Positions 22,963 to 31,423 of a stretch of DNA of 35,868 nucleotides are shown piece after piece. Source of the stretch: Spirochaetota bacterium (GTDB taxonomy: Bacteria > Spirochaetota > UBA12135 > COTS27 > JAFLEE01); contig JAFLEE010000056.1 in NCBI GenBank assembly GCA_017302015.1, positions 1 through 35,868 on the forward strand, in the 5' to 3' direction. Position 1 is the stretch's first letter; each line of letters opens with the position of its first letter. The position numbers were made by a program, and so were the translations under genes. The notes beneath the pieces were generated by a model, which was not told where the DNA came from, did not search any database, and was given only the letters and a program-made list of their open reading frames with translations.

Positions 22963-24272
22963 ATCGCCCGCGCCGCCCGGTGGAAAGCCGCCCGCACTGC
23001 GGAGGCGTCGGCGTTGGGAAAATTGGCCCTCTGGACCATGAGGATATGGACGCGTTTTTTCACGGGGTCGATCCACGCCTGCGTACCCCAGGCGCCCCCA
23101 TGGCCGAAGGTGCCGGGGGTGAGGTCGGCCGTGGGGCCCTGGGGATGGCGCACCACGCCGCAACCGAGGCCGAAGACGTTCCCCGGGGTGAAGCCCACGG
23201 CGAGATCGCCGGTGAGGTTGGATCCCATGAGCGCCACCGAAGCGGGCGCAAGGAGCGGAAGGCCCTCGAAGACGCCCCCGCCGAGGAGCATGCGGGCGAA
23301 CCGGGAATAATCTTCGGCGGTGGAATAGAGGCCGGCGTTCCCCGCGGGGAGCGCATCGGGATCGGTGGGGCCCCGGGGCGAGCCGTGGACGTTCACCGCT
23401 TCCGTGAGGGCGCCCCCCTCGGTGCGCGCGTAGAGTTTCGCGAGGCGAAGCGCTTGGGCTTCCGTGAGGACATGGCCGCTATCGACCATGCCGAGGGGAC
23501 CGAAGAGCCGTTCCCGCAGGAAGCGGGGGAAGGATTTCCCGCTGACGACCTCGACGAGGCGCGCCGCGGTGTTGAGGCCCGATTGGCAATAGCCCCATTG
23601 GCTCCCCGGAACGAACCGCAGGGGTTTCGCGGCGTGGGCCGGCACGAGGTCGGCGAGGGTGCGGCAGGCGCGCCACTCTTCGGGGGTCGCCTCGCCCATG
23701 CCCGAGGTATGGGTGAGGATCTGGCGGATCGTGACCGCGTGCACGCTGCCGGCCGGAGTCGTGAGGCGCGCGAGTTCGGGGAGGTACTTGCCCACGGGGT
23801 CTTCCACGGAGAGTTTGCCCTCGTCCTGGAGCATGAGGACCGCGGCGGCGGTGAGGGGCTTGGTCATGGAGGCGATGGCGAAGAGGGAGTCGCTCGCCAT
23901 GGCGATTTTCTTCGCCACATCCCGCAGCCCGTGGGCCTCGAGGTGCAGGATCCGCTTCTCGTCGGCCACCAGGGTCACGGCCCCTGAGATCTCCCGCTGG
24001 GCGAGGAAGGGCTCGAGGGCCGCGGCCATGATGGACGGGCGGGGCCGGCGCGCGGAGGCTTTTACGGCGGCGGCCCGGGCCGCGGTAGCCCGGTTCGTGG
24101 AGACCTTTTTACCGGGCCGCTTTCCGGAGGGTTTCTTTTTGACCGCGCGCTTGGCGATTTTTTTGGCCTGGGGCCGGTCTTTTTTCCGCGGCGTGCGCGC
24201 CGGCGCTTTCTTCGCCTTCTTTCTCGTTACTTTCTTGGTCTTTTTCGATTCTTTCTTACTCTTTTTCGCCAT
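22959..24272 (-). CDS. serine beta-lactamase-family hydrolase with histone-like Lys/Ala tail
   Basis: A 437-residue protein. Residues about 82-437 are a beta-lactamase/class C penicillin-binding-like esterase domain: S135-M-T-K138 (SxxK nucleophile), ILTHTSGMGE, Y228-C-Q as the YxN-type element, GLYSTAEDYSRFARML and the terminal HGGAWG (KTG equivalent). Residues 1-80 are extremely basic, built of Lys, Arg, Ala and Pro (AKKSKKESKKTKK, RKKDRPQAKKIAKRAVKKK), like bacterial histone H1-type tails, in place of the signal peptide these enzymes normally have. The ATG at 24272 is chosen because GGAG lies seven bases upstream and the basic tail begins there. The combination suggests a cytoplasmic, nucleic-acid- or polyanion-associated hydrolase. 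That is inference; the reaction is unknown. Confidence 0.85.
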   Translation of the reverse strand: MAKKSKKESKKTKKVTRKKAKKAPARTPRKKDRPQAKKIAKRAVKKKPSGKRPGKKVSTNRATAARAAAVKASARRPRPSIMAAALEPFLAQREISGAVTLVADEKRILHLEAHGLRDVAKKIAMASDSLFAIASMTKPLTAAAVLMLQDEGKLSVEDPVGKYLPELARLTTPAGSVHAVTIRQILTHTSGMGEATPEEWRACRTLADLVPAHAAKPLRFVPGSQWGYCQSGLNTAARLVEVVSGKSFPRFLRERLFGPLGMVDSGHVLTEAQALRLAKLYARTEGGALTEAVNVHGSPRGPTDPDALPAGNAGLYSTAEDYSRFARMLLGGGVFEGLPLLAPASVALMGSNLTGDLAVGFTPGNVFGLGCGVVRHPQGPTADLTPGTFGHGGAWGTQAWIDPVKKRVHILMVQRANFPNADASAVRAAFHRAARAI

Positions 24273-24437
24273 GGGCTCGCTCCACCAAAAGTCGTTGCCC
24301 AACGATATCCTCTCCGGGATTTCCTTTCAAATAGCGAAAGGCCCCTGGACGCATGCGCCCCTTGCGCTAGGGATTTCCCGGGGCAAGGGGCGAGCGCTTC
24401 GGCGGGTCGAGGCCTGGCCGCCCATCGGTCGCCTCCA

Positions 24438-26588
24438 TCAATTTCCCCGTTTCTTCTTCTCGATCTCCTCGAGTTCGAGGGGGTGGTCTTCCCGCATCTC
24501 TTTCTCGCTGAGGGTGCCCTTCCAGAAGGCCAGGTTGATCGGGAAGGTTCCGGGGCTGAGGATCACGAAATAGAAATGCCACACGAGGATCGAGAGGGTG
24601 GCGAGCCAGGCCTCGTAATAGTGGATGGTGCGGGCGGCGTCCCAGCCGAGCTTGGTCAGGAGGCCGAGGAAGGTATTGTCGAACCAGAGGATGAACCCGG
24701 TGGCCGCCATGACGAGGGTGCCCCAGAGGAGGGCCCAGTATTCGCTCTTTTCGACGTAACTAAAGCGCCCGAAGCGCGGCTTCTCCTTCCCCAAGCCCAG
24801 GTTGAACCGCACCACGGCGAAGGCGTCGGCGAAATCCTTCTTGCGGGGGCGGAGATCCCGCAGGAGTTGCCGGCCCCGGGGGACGAAGACCACGTAATAG
24901 AGGTGGAAGAGCCCCACGCCGAGCATCAGCACCGCGGCCACCCGGTGCACTGCGCCCCGGGCGCCGAAGAGGGTCGGGCTTAAGTCGCGGAGGAAGGCGA
25001 CCCAGCCCGCCTCGGGGAATTTCAGCAGGAACCCGGTGAGGACGAGGGCGACGAAGCTCAGGAGGAAGACGCCGTGCTGGAGGCGCTCGCTCAAGCTCAT
25101 GCGCAGGTAGAGCCCGGTGCCGACGGGGGCCGCGGAAGCCTGCCCGCGGCGGAGGGCCAATTCATGGCGGGCTTTCTTCATGAAGTCGATGAGGTTGTGG
25201 AAGAACATCCCCCCGACGACCAGGAAGATGAAGAGGAGATAGAGGGTCGCGATCCAATAGAGGAGCGGTTGCGCGCGGGAGCGGGTGTCGACGTGCACCG
25301 CGCCCTTGGTGAAGCGCTCGTTGGCGCCGGGATGGCATTTACCGCAGGTCTGCGCCAGATGGCCGGGGGCGATGGTCGAGAGGGGGTCTTTCGAGGGGCG
25401 GATATTGTGCACCCCGTGGCAACTGGCGCAATGGGCCACGTCGACGGAGCCGGCCTTGCCCGCCAGCCCGTGGAAGCTCTCGGCGAAGGTTCGGGAGCGG
25501 TTGCTATTGAGGTCGTACTTCTTGGAGAGTTTCACCGAGGAATGGCAGGGCGCGCACACCCGGGTGGAGAGGTTGGCCACCTCCGTGCGCGCCTGGGGGT
25601 CGGTGTGGATGAGGATATCGTGCTCGCCGTGGCAATCGGTGCAGACGGGGGAGTCGGCGGCGCCCCGGGCCGAAGCGACCCCGTGGACGCTCGCGTCGTA
25701 TTCCCGGGCCACGGCGGGGTGGCATTTGGCGCAGGTGCGGGAGAGGTGGCCCTTGCTCGTCGCCGCCGACGGATCGCGGGCGTTCTTCATGTCGTGGCTG
25801 CCGTGGCAATCGATGCAGGTCGCCGCGTTCGTATTGCCCCGCAGGAGCGCCAGGCCGTGCACGCTCTTCTCGTAGGAGGCGAAAAAGGCCGCGGCGGCCA
25901 GGCTCCCGTTCTGCTTGCGGGCGTTCTCCACATGGCAGGCGAGGCAAAGTTTTTCCTGGGCCACCCGGAAGGCCAGCCGGTCGCCCGCTTTCGTGCCGGG
26001 CGGCACCCGCAGCCGGTGGCAACTCACGCAATCCGGCGCTCCGCCCCGGTTTCCCTTCAGGGCCAGGCCGTGGGCCGATTCGTCGAATTGGGCCCGCGCC
26101 TTCAGGTGGCACGAGCCGCAGAGCGCGACCATGGAGGCTTCGCCCGGCTTGCCCGGACCCCGGGAGCGGGCGATGACATGCTTGCCATGGCAAAGCACGC
26201 ACGAGGCCGAGGGCGCGGCCTGGGCGCCGAGGTTCCACTTGGCGGCGGGGTGGGCGGCGTGGATCTCGGAAAGATTGGTATGGCACCCCATGCAGGAGAC
26301 CGCCGACATCGGAGCGCGGTGGGGCATTTTCTCCCCGTCGAAGCCGAGGTGGCAGCTCGTGCAAGGAAGCCCGCCATGGGCCGATTTTCCATAGGCCCCC
26401 CCTGCGACGTGGAGCGAGAGGGTTTTGCCGTCGCGTTGTAGGGTCTGGCTGGGATCATCGTGGCAAGCCAAGCAATCCGCGCTCGTCTGCCCGGGAAAAG
26501 CCAGCCCCCCGAAGGCGATCAGAAATCCAAGCGCGAGGCCGGAGAAACCATTGGACAAATTGGATAATGCCACGTTTTTTTGACCCAT
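24438..26588 (-). CDS. 13-haem cytochrome c fused to a b561-like membrane domain
   Basis: A 716-residue electron-transfer protein. A signal-type segment (about 15-35) exports the N-terminal half. From residue about 39 to 440 there are 13 CxxCH haem-binding motifs, beginning CLACH, CTSCH, CMGCH, CVLCH and ending CASCH, CGKCH, many preceded by distal His in SVHG or SAHG. Residues about 455-700 form a di-haem cytochrome b561-like domain with four to five helices (PLLYWIATLYLLFIFLVVGG, HGVFLLSFVALVLTGFLLKF, VHRVAAVLMLGVGLFHLYYVV and a terminal IHYYEAWLATLSILVWHFYFVIL) carrying likely haem-ligand His. This layout fits a quinol-oxidising or quinone-reducing membrane module passing electrons to periplasmic haems. 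Start at 26588: TATAAT lies 12 bases upstream, no ribosome-binding site is seen, and upstream ATGs would precede the promoter. Confidence 0.92.
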   Translation of the reverse strand: MGQKNVALSNLSNGFSGLALGFLIAFGGLAFPGQTSADCLACHDDPSQTLQRDGKTLSLHVAGGAYGKSAHGGLPCTSCHLGFDGEKMPHRAPMSAVSCMGCHTNLSEIHAAHPAAKWNLGAQAAPSASCVLCHGKHVIARSRGPGKPGEASMVALCGSCHLKARAQFDESAHGLALKGNRGGAPDCVSCHRLRVPPGTKAGDRLAFRVAQEKLCLACHVENARKQNGSLAAAAFFASYEKSVHGLALLRGNTNAATCIDCHGSHDMKNARDPSAATSKGHLSRTCAKCHPAVAREYDASVHGVASARGAADSPVCTDCHGEHDILIHTDPQARTEVANLSTRVCAPCHSSVKLSKKYDLNSNRSRTFAESFHGLAGKAGSVDVAHCASCHGVHNIRPSKDPLSTIAPGHLAQTCGKCHPGANERFTKGAVHVDTRSRAQPLLYWIATLYLLFIFLVVGGMFFHNLIDFMKKARHELALRRGQASAAPVGTGLYLRMSLSERLQHGVFLLSFVALVLTGFLLKFPEAGWVAFLRDLSPTLFGARGAVHRVAAVLMLGVGLFHLYYVVFVPRGRQLLRDLRPRKKDFADAFAVVRFNLGLGKEKPRFGRFSYVEKSEYWALLWGTLVMAATGFILWFDNTFLGLLTKLGWDAARTIHYYEAWLATLSILVWHFYFVILSPGTFPINLAFWKGTLSEKEMREDHPLELEEIEKKKRGN

Positions 26589-26600
26589 TCTAAGCGGGGG

Positions 26601-26632
26601 ATTATAACTTGCCAGCCTTGAGTGTGTGGCAA
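26601..26632. promoter_or_regulatory. divergent intergenic region: TATAAT and inverted repeat TTGCCA-N12-TGGCAA
   Basis: A minus-strand TATAAT (26606-26601) lies 12 bases before the cytochrome start. Next to it perfect inverted hexamers TTGCCA (26609-26614) and TGGCAA (26627-26632), 18 bp apart centre to centre, lie between the cytochrome gene and the divergent acyltransferase gene. They could be a dimeric regulator site. Read on the minus strand the distal arm resembles a -35 box, but at 20 bp the spacing is too long. Confidence 0.4.
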
Positions 26633-26695
26633 TCGACGTCCCCGGCCCATCGTAGACTTCCCGACCGGAAGGACCCCCCATCGATCGGAGGAACC

Positions 26696-27736
26696 ATGAG
26701 TACGCCCGCCCGCAATGATCGGATCGCTTGGGTCGACCTCGCCCGCGCCGTCGCCATGATGGGGGTGGTCGCCATCCACACCGCCGGGCAAGCCATGGTG
26801 ACGCCCCCGGGATTCCGCGCCGATGATTGGGAGATCGGCAATGCGGTGAACGCCCTCGCCCGCCTCGCCGTGCCGCTCTTTTTCATGGTGAGCGGAACCC
26901 TCCTCCTCGGCCCCCGGGACGAGCCGGTGGGCGCCTTCCTCAAGCGGCGCCTGACCAAGATCGCCATCCCCTTCGGGTTCTGGAGCCTGTTCTATATCGC
27001 CTGGCGCACGGTGTTCCGCGGAGAGTGGCCCGCTTTCTCGGATTTCGCCTCGGTGCTCTGGCAGCCCGCCCATTACCACCTGTGGTTCTTCTATTCGATC
27101 CTCGGGCTCTACCTCATCACCCCGCTCCTCCGGTCCTTCCTGCGCGACAAGGGGGGGCGCTATCTCGCCGGGCTCTGGCTCCTCACGATCCCCCTCGTCT
27201 TCGCGCTCCAGACCTTCTCCCCCTTCCGCCTGGAATCCAATTTCCGCGTCCTCCCCACCTATTTGGGCTATTTCGTCGGCGGCTACCTCTTGAAAGATGT
27301 ACTGCTCGCACCCGGGCAAACCAAGTGGGCCCTCTTCGCCCTGCTCGCCGGTTGGGCGGCCACGGCGGCGGGAAACCACACTCTCGCCTTCATCCACCCC
27401 ATCCCCGAATCGGGCTATTTCACCGATTTCCTAAGCCTCAACGTGCTCGTCATGGGGGTCGCCGCCTTCCTCTTGCTGCGGAAACTTGGCGAATGGATGG
27501 GCAAGCAGAGCGGGCCCGGCCTCTCGGCGGTGCGCCTCGTCGCCGATTGCGGCCTGGGGATCTACGTCATCCACCCGGCGATTTTGGATGGGCTCCGCCT
27601 CCCGGGCTTGGGGATAAGCGCCTTCTTCGTCCACCCGCTCCTCGGCATTCCCCTCACCTTCGGCCTGGCCCTGATCCTCTCCGTGGGGATCGTCTCGCTC
27701 ATCAAACGGGTGCCGTTCCTGCGGGCGACGGTTTAA
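26696..27736 (+). CDS. acyltransferase family 3 membrane protein
   Basis: A 346-residue polytopic membrane protein of the OatA/WecH-type acyltransferase 3 family, which transfer acetyl or other acyl groups to exported sugars or lipids. Family landmarks are RIAWVDLARAVAMMGVVAIHTAG at the start (Arg17 and His28, expected to be catalytic), LFFMVSGTLLLGP, and about ten hydrophobic helices. Examples are YHLWFFYSILGLYLITPLLRSF and CGLGIYVIHPAILDGL near the end. There is no extra SGNH domain. The start is well fixed by GGAGG four bases upstream. It is divergent from the cytochrome gene and followed 23 bp later by truA. The acceptor is unknown. Confidence 0.9.
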   Translation: MSTPARNDRIAWVDLARAVAMMGVVAIHTAGQAMVTPPGFRADDWEIGNAVNALARLAVPLFFMVSGTLLLGPRDEPVGAFLKRRLTKIAIPFGFWSLFYIAWRTVFRGEWPAFSDFASVLWQPAHYHLWFFYSILGLYLITPLLRSFLRDKGGRYLAGLWLLTIPLVFALQTFSPFRLESNFRVLPTYLGYFVGGYLLKDVLLAPGQTKWALFALLAGWAATAAGNHTLAFIHPIPESGYFTDFLSLNVLVMGVAAFLLLRKLGEWMGKQSGPGLSAVRLVADCGLGIYVIHPAILDGLRLPGLGISAFFVHPLLGIPLTFGLALILSVGIVSLIKRVPFLRATV

Positions 27737-27748
27737 AGGGGCAGGGGG

Positions 27749-27754
27749 TATAAT
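27749..27754 (+). promoter_or_regulatory. -10 box TATAAT, five bases before truA
   Basis: TATAAT lies inside the small palindrome GGGG-TATAAT-CCCC. If used, transcription begins at the start codon itself. No recognisable -35 box is at 17 bp, so the assignment rests on the perfect -10 only. Confidence 0.4.
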
Positions 27755-27759
27755 CCCCT

Positions 27760-28524
27760 ATGCGACTGAAACTCCTCATCGAGTACGATGGCAGCGATTA
27801 CGGCGGCTGGCAACAGCAGAAAAACGCCAAGACGATCGCGGGGGAAATCTTGCGCGTCGCGGGCCAGATCTTTCCCGGGGTCCCCCTGGAACTCCACGGC
27901 GCCGGGCGCACCGATGCGGGGGTCCACGCCAGGGGCCAGGTCGCCCACATCGACCTCCCCGAGACCCTTCCCCTCGAAACCCTCCACGGCCGAATGAACG
28001 ATTTCCTGCCGGCCGACATCAATCTCCTCAAGATCGAAGAGGTGCACGCGCGTTTCCACGCGCGCCACCACGCCAAGGCCCGCCATTACACCTACCAGAT
28101 CTCCCGCCGCCGCGACGCCCTGAACCGCCGCCAGGTCTGGTGGGTCAAGGAACGCCTCGCCCTCGCCCTCATGGGCGAAGCGGCGGCGAAACTCGTGGGC
28201 TTCCACGATTTCGTCTCGTTTAGCGACGAGAAACCCGCTTCGCCCGAGACCGCGCCCGACCCCGCGCGCCCCAATGAAAAATCAACCTGGGTGAACCTCA
28301 CCCATTGCGGCCTCGTGGAGCGGGACGACCTGCTGCTCCTGGAGATCTCCGGCTCCCATTTCCTGCGCAAGATGGTGCGCCGTGTGGTCGGGAACCTCGT
28401 CGAGGTCGGTACGGGGAAACTCTCGCCCGCCCAGATGGCCGCCCACCTGAAGACGCCTTCCCGGGTTCCCGCGGCCCACACGGCCCCGCCCGCGGGGCTC
28501 TTCCTCACGCGGGTGGATTACTAG
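27760..28524 (+). CDS. truA: tRNA pseudouridine synthase A
   Basis: A 254-residue enzyme that converts uridines 38-40 of the tRNA anticodon stem to pseudouridine. The N-terminus reads LKLLIEYDGSDYGGWQQQ, and HGAGRTDAGVHARGQ carries the catalytic Asp52. The family core continues with FHARHHAKARHYTYQI and the closing SHFLRKMVRRVVGNLVEVG. Length is normal. It is the one clear housekeeping gene in the window. It follows the acyltransferase by 23 bp but probably has its own promoter, with TATAAT five bases before the ATG and no standard ribosome-binding site. It ends 3 bp from the convergent beta-barrel gene. Confidence 0.97.
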   Translation: MRLKLLIEYDGSDYGGWQQQKNAKTIAGEILRVAGQIFPGVPLELHGAGRTDAGVHARGQVAHIDLPETLPLETLHGRMNDFLPADINLLKIEEVHARFHARHHAKARHYTYQISRRRDALNRRQVWWVKERLALALMGEAAAKLVGFHDFVSFSDEKPASPETAPDPARPNEKSTWVNLTHCGLVERDDLLLLEISGSHFLRKMVRRVVGNLVEVGTGKLSPAQMAAHLKTPSRVPAAHTAPPAGLFLTRVDY

Positions 28525-28527
28525 GCC

Positions 28528-29418
28528 CTACTCGAGGCTCACCCCGAGGGTGACGGCCATGGTGGCGAGGGCGTTATAGGTGAACGGGTTCACGCTCGTG
28601 GTGCTGCTGACGTACGAGTAGGCGTTATTGCCCTGGGCCCCGCCGCCGATGGAGCGCAGGGTGACGAACGCGGCGACCTTGGGCATGAGGCGGGTCTTGG
28701 CGGAAAGGGAGGCGTCCCAGATCCAGCCCTCGAAGGCCTTTGCGGAACCGTTGAGCACGGCGCCGGCGGCGTAGAAGCCGTCGGCCTCCAGGTCGAGGCC
28801 GAAATGGGGGTTGAACCAGCGGGCCGCGCGGACCTTGAGGATCGGCACCGGCCCGATATTCTGGTTGACCGTGCGGCTCTTGCCGTCGACCGAGGTGAAG
28901 GCGATGGAGGCGTTTCGGATCTGGAAGCTCACCCCGGCGGCGAGGATCGTGTCTTCGGCCTTCGCGAAATCCCACATCCAACTCAGGCGCCAGAAATCGA
29001 ACCCATAGGAGAGGTCGATGGGCGTGCCGACGGGGAACGTGGCGTCATCGATCACCAGGGGCAGCCCCCCCGTGGAATTATTGCGCCCGACCACGGTGCG
29101 CGTGTTGAGCGTGAGCGGTTGGTAGAGGAAACTGACCCGGTTGCGGGCCCCGATGGCGACGTCGACGGAGAGGCGCACGTAGGGAAAGAGGGTGTCTTGC
29201 GCGCCCATGGTGACGAAATTGAAGCGCGTTCCGTTCGCCCCGCTTTGGTAGGTATGGGAGAGCACCGCCGCGAAACCCAGCTCCGCATGGGGGATGATCT
29301 GGACGGGCGAAGGGGTGGACTGTTTTTCGCCGGCCGCGGGGGCCTCATCGGCCGCCCAGACGGGCGCGGTGGATAGAACAAGCAGGCTGGAGTAGAAAAG
29401 TTTTTTTAACGATGTCAC
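28528..29418 (-). CDS. predicted outer-membrane beta-barrel protein
   Basis: A 296-residue exported protein. The start is the GTG at 29418, with AGGAG six bases upstream, which places a signal peptide (KKLFYSSLLVLSTAPVWAADE) at the N-terminus. The mature part is a series of alternating amphipathic strands rich in aromatic residues (FPYVRLSVDVAIGARNRVSFLYQ, DLSYGFDFWRLSWMWDF, WFNPHFGLDLEADGFYAAG) and ends TLGVSLE. This pattern resembles DUF6268-type and related barrel proteins, whose function is not known. It is convergent with truA and followed upstream by an almost 290-bp spacer holding a strong hairpin. Confidence 0.7.
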   Translation of the reverse strand: MTSLKKLFYSSLLVLSTAPVWAADEAPAAGEKQSTPSPVQIIPHAELGFAAVLSHTYQSGANGTRFNFVTMGAQDTLFPYVRLSVDVAIGARNRVSFLYQPLTLNTRTVVGRNNSTGGLPLVIDDATFPVGTPIDLSYGFDFWRLSWMWDFAKAEDTILAAGVSFQIRNASIAFTSVDGKSRTVNQNIGPVPILKVRAARWFNPHFGLDLEADGFYAAGAVLNGSAKAFEGWIWDASLSAKTRLMPKVAAFVTLRSIGGGAQGNNAYSYVSSTTSVNPFTYNALATMAVTLGVSLE

Positions 29419-29569
29419 GGGGTTCTCCTGGGTATGGGTCGCGGGTCTGGAACCGGCTCGGCTCTCCAAGACTTACACGAAGCAATATATTCAAGATTGA
29501 GGGAAAGAAAAGTCATGGGGAGAGAGGATGGAGGTCTGGGTCTCGGCTTGCCTTGGGACCCACCCCCGG

Positions 29570-29600
29570 CCCCTCCCTCCGCCGGAAGCGGATGGAGGGG
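29570..29600. repeat. 13-bp-stem palindrome in intergenic spacer
   Basis: Bases 29570-29582 pair with 29588-29600 with one mismatch, loop CGGAA, in a C-rich/G-rich context (CCCCTCC...GGAGGGG). It lies in the 289-bp spacer 29419-29707, which has no gene. It looks like a REP-type or miniature extragenic palindrome, or a bidirectional transcript end; no second copy is in the window. Elsewhere in the spacer I see only the upstream region of the barrel gene. Confidence 0.5.
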
Positions 29601-29707
29601 GGATATTTTGTATGGAAGGTTTAAGGGAGGGATGGATCTGGCGGAGGGTTTTTGGAATGGCCACGATCCGGCCCCGCCTTCCCGACGATTCATTACGAAA
29701 AGCGCTT

Positions 29708-30373
29708 TTAGCGCGCGCCGACGGCCTCGCAAAAGGCCCGGGCGATGACCATGTGGCCGGCGGGGCCGGGGTGGATTCGGTCCCAGGCGATGGCGGCGGA
29801 GTGGTAGGTCTCGAGCACTTTATCGAAGGCCGCCTGGGTATCGACGAAGAGGGAGCCCGTTTTTCCAGCCAATTCCTTCACGGCGGCGCCGTACTGGGTC
29901 ATCCGCACGCGCATGGGGTCGGCCGGGTTAGGTTCGATGTGGTAGGGGGCCATGAGCACGAGGCCCTTGACCCGCGGCTTGGCGAGGGCGACCAATTCGG
30001 CGAGGGTCTGGCGGTACTCGTCGAGGGGCACCTGGCGTTCGGCGCCCAGGGGGGCGTCGAATTGGCGCCACACGTCGTTGATGCCGATCATGATCGAAAG
30101 CCAATCGGGGTTCAGGTCGAGCACGTCGCGCTGCCAACGGGCCTTGAGGTCGCGCACCGTGTTGCCGCTATTGCCCGTGTTGAGCACGCGGATGCGGTAT
30201 GTGGGATGCCAGGCGGTGAGGATCGCCCCGACCTGGCTCACATATCCGTTCCCCGCGCCCCCCCAATTCCACGGGGCGCTTTCGCCCACCGGCTGGGCGC
30301 GCCCGGCGTCGGTGATGCTATCGCCGATGAAGAGGAGGAGCGAGCCGGGTTGGATGAGGAGGCCGTTTACCAT
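29708..30373 (-). CDS. SGNH/GDSL-family hydrolase
   Basis: A 221-residue esterase, probably removing acyl groups from a glycan. All four catalytic blocks are present: GDSIT with Ser19, the oxyanion Gly/Asn in NTGNSG (Gly67), GIND with Asn99, and DRIHP with Asp198 and His201. No signal peptide is seen, so it acts in the cytoplasm as annotated. AGGA lies six bases before the ATG. It is in tandem with the AraC gene upstream (30468-31346) across a 94-bp gap, so they may share regulation. Confidence 0.93.
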   Translation of the reverse strand: MVNGLLIQPGSLLLFIGDSITDAGRAQPVGESAPWNWGGAGNGYVSQVGAILTAWHPTYRIRVLNTGNSGNTVRDLKARWQRDVLDLNPDWLSIMIGINDVWRQFDAPLGAERQVPLDEYRQTLAELVALAKPRVKGLVLMAPYHIEPNPADPMRVRMTQYGAAVKELAGKTGSLFVDTQAAFDKVLETYHSAAIAWDRIHPGPAGHMVIARAFCEAVGAR

Positions 30374-30467
30374 GGGGTTTCCTTCGCGCCGCGGCGCCCT
30401 GGATGGCCCGGACCGCGTCTATGGACATTTTGGCATCCCCCCCGGTGCCCTGCAAAAGCGCTTTGCC

Positions 30468-31346
30468 TCAGAAGGAGCGCTGCGGATCGTCGGCCCGCAC
30501 GGCGGGCGCGTAGAGTTGTCGGGCCTCTTCGCGGTAATCCCTCGGGGAACGGCGGAAGCGGGCGCGGAACATCTTGCTGAAATGGTGGGGGTCGGGCATG
30601 CCCACGCCGGCGGCGATCTCGAGGATGGCCGTGTCGCTCGTGCGCAGGAAGCGGGCCGCGAGGTCTAAGCGCGATTGCAATAGAAGTTGGTGGGGGGATT
30701 GGCCGAAGCGCGCCTGGAACCTGCGCCTCAGATGGACCCCCGAGACGCCGATGCGCGCCGCCTCTTCCCCCCAATCGCATGGAAGTCCGGGGCGGGACCG
30801 CAGGCGCTCGGCGAGGGCGTCGACGGCGCGGTCCAGGGGCGAACGGCCCCGAATCGGCGGCGCGCCGATGGGTTGGTTCAATTGGAGGAGTAAGCCCTCG
30901 AGCAGGTGCACCGCTTCTTGGTTTCCGCGTGTGCCTGACCGCGTCAGCGACGCCAAGAGCCGCTTCCACCCCCCCTCGAAAAGATCGGGGTCTTGGACCG
31001 GAACGTAGGCGCGGGAAGGATCGAGCTTGGGAAGGAGGCCCGCGGCTTGGTAACGGCGGACCCGCGGGCCCTTGAAGGTGACGAAATAATGGTCCCAATG
31101 GCGCCCCGGGGGGCAGCCGTAGCGGAACCGTGGCCCGGGCCAGGTCCACCAGCAAAGCGGGGCGGTGAGGGGGCGGGGCTCGCGCTCCGCGGGGCCCTGC
31201 CACTCGATGCTGCCGGCCCGGGCGAAATTAAGCCCGGCATAATCGGTGAAGCGCCGGTCGATCCACGCCGCGCACCGGGGCAGGTGGTCGTGGTAGAGGA
31301 ACTCGAGGCCGCTCCAAAAGTTCGTCGCCATCCCAGAGGATACCAT
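30468..31346 (-). CDS. AraC-family transcriptional regulator
   Basis: A 292-residue regulator. Residues about 25-110 form a sensor domain (WQGPAEREPRPLTAP through HWDHYFVTFKGP). Residues about 175-275 are the double HTH: WGEEAARIGVSGVHLRRRFQARFG, then ILEIAAGVGMPDPHHFSKMFRARFRRSPRDYREEA. The start is uncertain: ATG codons at 31346 and 31331 are both plausible and neither has a clear ribosome-binding site. It is divergent from the dioxygenase-sulfatase genes and lies upstream of the SGNH hydrolase in the same direction, so it may control either or both. Confidence 0.88.
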   Translation of the reverse strand: MVSSGMATNFWSGLEFLYHDHLPRCAAWIDRRFTDYAGLNFARAGSIEWQGPAEREPRPLTAPLCWWTWPGPRFRYGCPPGRHWDHYFVTFKGPRVRRYQAAGLLPKLDPSRAYVPVQDPDLFEGGWKRLLASLTRSGTRGNQEAVHLLEGLLLQLNQPIGAPPIRGRSPLDRAVDALAERLRSRPGLPCDWGEEAARIGVSGVHLRRRFQARFGQSPHQLLLQSRLDLAARFLRTSDTAILEIAAGVGMPDPHHFSKMFRARFRRSPRDYREEARQLYAPAVRADDPQRSF

Positions 31347-31388
31347 GGCCCAGGTTCGTTTTTGACAAGTCTTGGATCGGATCGCCCA

Positions 31389-31417
31389 TTGCCCCCGGGC
31401 GCGCCGTCCCCTATGCT
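31389..31417 (+). promoter_or_regulatory. promoter of the dioxygenase gene (TTGCCC-N17-TATGCT)
   Basis: TTGCCC 31389-31394 and TATGCT 31412-31417, 17 bases apart. The -10 box ends six bases before the ATG, so the message would be leaderless. The -35 box is identical to that at 13387. Confidence 0.5.
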
Positions 31418-31423
31418 CTTCCC

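Noticed and set aside
25074-26441. 455-codon plus-strand open frame opposite the cytochrome gene
   Set aside because: The minus strand encodes 13 CxxCH motifs and a membrane domain; the plus-strand product is Gly/Ala/Arg-rich with no motif.
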